NCBI GenBank assembly: GCA_965368585.1
Contig: CBDUNM010000209.1
Span: 1-6,994, forward strand
Length of the DNA: 6,994 bases
Reading direction: 5' to 3'
From: JARRQB01 sp965368585
GTDB lineage: Bacteria; Pseudomonadota; Gammaproteobacteria; Chromatiales; Chromatiaceae
The translations under genes were made by a program, and so were the position numbers. Shown piece after piece: positions 6,283 through 6,994 of this stretch. The notes under the pieces were generated by a model. It was not told the origin of the DNA, made no database searches, and was given only the letters and a program-made list of their open reading frames with translations. Each line of letters begins with the position of its first letter. Position 1 is the stretch's first letter.

Positions 6283-6331
6283 CCACCAAATAAACACTCA
6301 GGCAACACCCAAAACCTTGAGAGTCCTCAAG
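6282..6331 (-). promoter_or_regulatory. Predicted Fnr/Dnr-type class II promoter for the octaheme cytochrome
   Basis: CTTGAG-AGTC-CTCAAG (6316-6331) is a 6-bp-arm dyad containing TTGA-N6-TCAA, the Fnr/Dnr half-site arrangement, centred at 6323.5. Placing that centre at -41.5 on the minus strand puts the -10 hexamer at 6294-6289. It reads TTTATT, four of six matches to TATAAT, with a start near 6282. No separate good -35 is visible, as expected when an activator occupies that position. The cytochrome ATG is about 104 bases downstream. Confidence 0.55.
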
Positions 6332-6356
6332 AAACCAACCCCAGACAACCGAGTAT

Positions 6357-6370
6357 TTGACTTGGCTCAA
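6357..6370. promoter_or_regulatory. Second upstream Fnr/Dnr-type dyad
   Basis: TTGACTTGGCTCAA has the TTGA-N6-TCAA core. Its centre (6363.5) lies exactly 40 bp from the proximal cytochrome site, hence at -81.5 relative to the predicted start. It could be an auxiliary activator site or a repressing site for one of the divergent genes. It is the weakest of the three sites because symmetry does not extend beyond the core. Confidence 0.45.
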
Positions 6371-6468
6371 CAGGGCGCGTGTGCGATCGGGACTGGCTCG
6401 GCAAAACGGTTTTCATCGACTACGCGGGTTTCTGGACGGCGTAGACACATGCCATGCGCACCCGGTGA

Positions 6469-6522
6469 TCTTCTTGATGAATATCAAGAAGACGCGTGCA
6501 ATACTGGTGCATAAAAATAGCG
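6469..6522 (+). promoter_or_regulatory. Consensus FNR box and class II promoter for the Crp/Fnr regulator
   Basis: TTGATgaatATCAA (6474-6487) matches the FNR/Anr/Dnr consensus perfectly, and symmetry extends to 10-bp arms (6469-6478 and 6483-6492). With the centre at 6480.5 set to -41.5, the -10 hexamer falls at 6510-6515, which is CATAAA (four of six), giving a start near 6522 and an approximately 83-nt leader before the regulator ATG. In the opposite direction the equivalent hexamer is CATGTG, a poor match, so the site is best assigned to the plus-strand gene. Autoregulation is inferred. Confidence 0.65.
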
Positions 6523-6604
6523 CCTGGAGTTCTCTACCACCCTGAGAGCAATAGACTTTTATACAAAATGGCGCACGATTCGCGCACCTGCGCGTGGAGG
6601 ATTG

Positions 6605-6994
6605 ATGCAGCACAGCAAGTCGCCCGTTGACGTTGAGCAGATTCGCAGCTTTCCGTTGTTCAAACCGCTGGATAGTGAGGCCGCGGACGAGTTGACGCGG
6701 CGCGCACGGGCGCGCACGGTCCGCAAAGGTGAGCTGTTACTCAAGCGCGGCGAAGCACTGGACGGGCTGTTCACCGTGCTGAGCGGAAAACTGAAGATCT
6801 ATCTGCTGTCGTGCAACGGCGCGGAACGCATCGTCCGATTGCTCTCGCCCGGCGACAGTTTCGGCGAAGTCATCATGTTCAACGAGATCGCGAGTCCGGT
6901 GTTCGTGCAGGGGCTCGTCACCTCACGGCTGGCCTACTTTCCCCGCGAGAGCGTCTACGCAATGCTGGCCAGCCGGCCGAAGTTTACCATTGCC
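6605..6994 (+). CDS. Crp/Fnr-family transcriptional regulator (N-terminal part, cut by window edge)
   Basis: 130 codons are present and the frame is open at the right edge. The ATG at 6605 follows a strong TGGAGG ribosome binding site ending 4 bases upstream. Residues 13-130 form the double-stranded beta-helix sensor domain of the cyclic-nucleotide-binding fold: IRSFPLFKPLDSEAADEL (13-30), KGELLLKRGEALDGLFTVLSGKLKIYLLS (41-69) and LLSPGDSFGEVIMF (79-92). The only cysteine is Cys70, so the N-terminal Fe-S cysteine cluster of oxygen-sensing FNR is absent. It is more like Dnr/NnrR-type (heme, NO) or other Crp/Fnr subgroups. The helix-turn-helix lies outside the window, so DNA specificity cannot be read. 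Divergence from the HAO-like gene and a consensus FNR box upstream suggest control of that gene and of itself. Confidence 0.92.
   Translation, partial: MQHSKSPVDVEQIRSFPLFKPLDSEAADELTRRARARTVRKGELLLKRGEALDGLFTVLSGKLKIYLLSCNGAERIVRLLSPGDSFGEVIMFNEIASPVFVQGLVTSRLAYFPRESVYAMLASRPKFTIA

Noticed and set aside
6275..6545. Plus-strand frames of 62-79 codons in the divergent intergenic region
   Set aside because: They overlap the operator and promoter signals, lack ribosome binding sites and show no familiar protein pattern.
6568..6630. 20-codon upstream frame overlapping the regulator start
   Set aside because: It lacks a ribosome binding site and is in a different frame from the regulator, which has a clear TGGAGG before its own ATG.

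Overview
The window looks like part of a gammaproteobacterial chromosome, probably a free-living respiratory bacterium. This rests on an RdgB closely similar to the enterobacterial enzyme, a DUF6502/DUF5666 gene pair, a periplasmic octaheme cytochrome and a Crp/Fnr-family regulator. Coding regions are GC-rich by eye; one intergenic stretch (about 3410-3560) is clearly AT-rich. The species cannot be named from the sequence.

Layout from left to right. Positions 1-2298 hold two minus-strand genes joined by a 4-base overlap. The upstream one (1468-2298) encodes a DUF6502 protein. The downstream one (1-1471, open at the left edge) encodes an exported DUF5666-type protein with six Gly-Ile/Leu-Gly-Gly-Thr/Ala-Gly motifs near its N-terminus and a long acidic tail of EVEEP repeats encoded by a nearly perfect 15-bp tandem repeat. 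Diverging from this pair is rdgB (2433-3047), the house-cleaning dITP/XTP pyrophosphatase. Next come a 68-codon orphan prepilin-like gene (3185-3391, minus), an AT-rich leader region, and about 600 bp (3566-4172) with no gene I can support.

The right third is the most interesting part. A minus-strand octaheme c-type cytochrome of the hydroxylamine oxidoreductase (HAO) type (4697-6178) is followed by a strong intrinsic terminator and then by a small exported TPR protein (4173-4628). Divergent from the cytochrome is the start of a Crp/Fnr-family regulator (6605 to the right edge) that lacks the N-terminal cysteines of an oxygen-sensing FNR. The 426-bp region between them contains three TTGA-N6-TCAA dyads, the Fnr/Dnr-type operator architecture. 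Two of these lie at exactly the class II activator distance (centre at -41.5) from plausible -10 hexamers, one reading toward each gene. I infer a self-regulated redox- or nitrogen-oxide-responsive unit in which the regulator, or a paralogous Fnr/Dnr protein, controls a periplasmic HAO-like enzyme for hydroxylamine, nitrite or NO chemistry.
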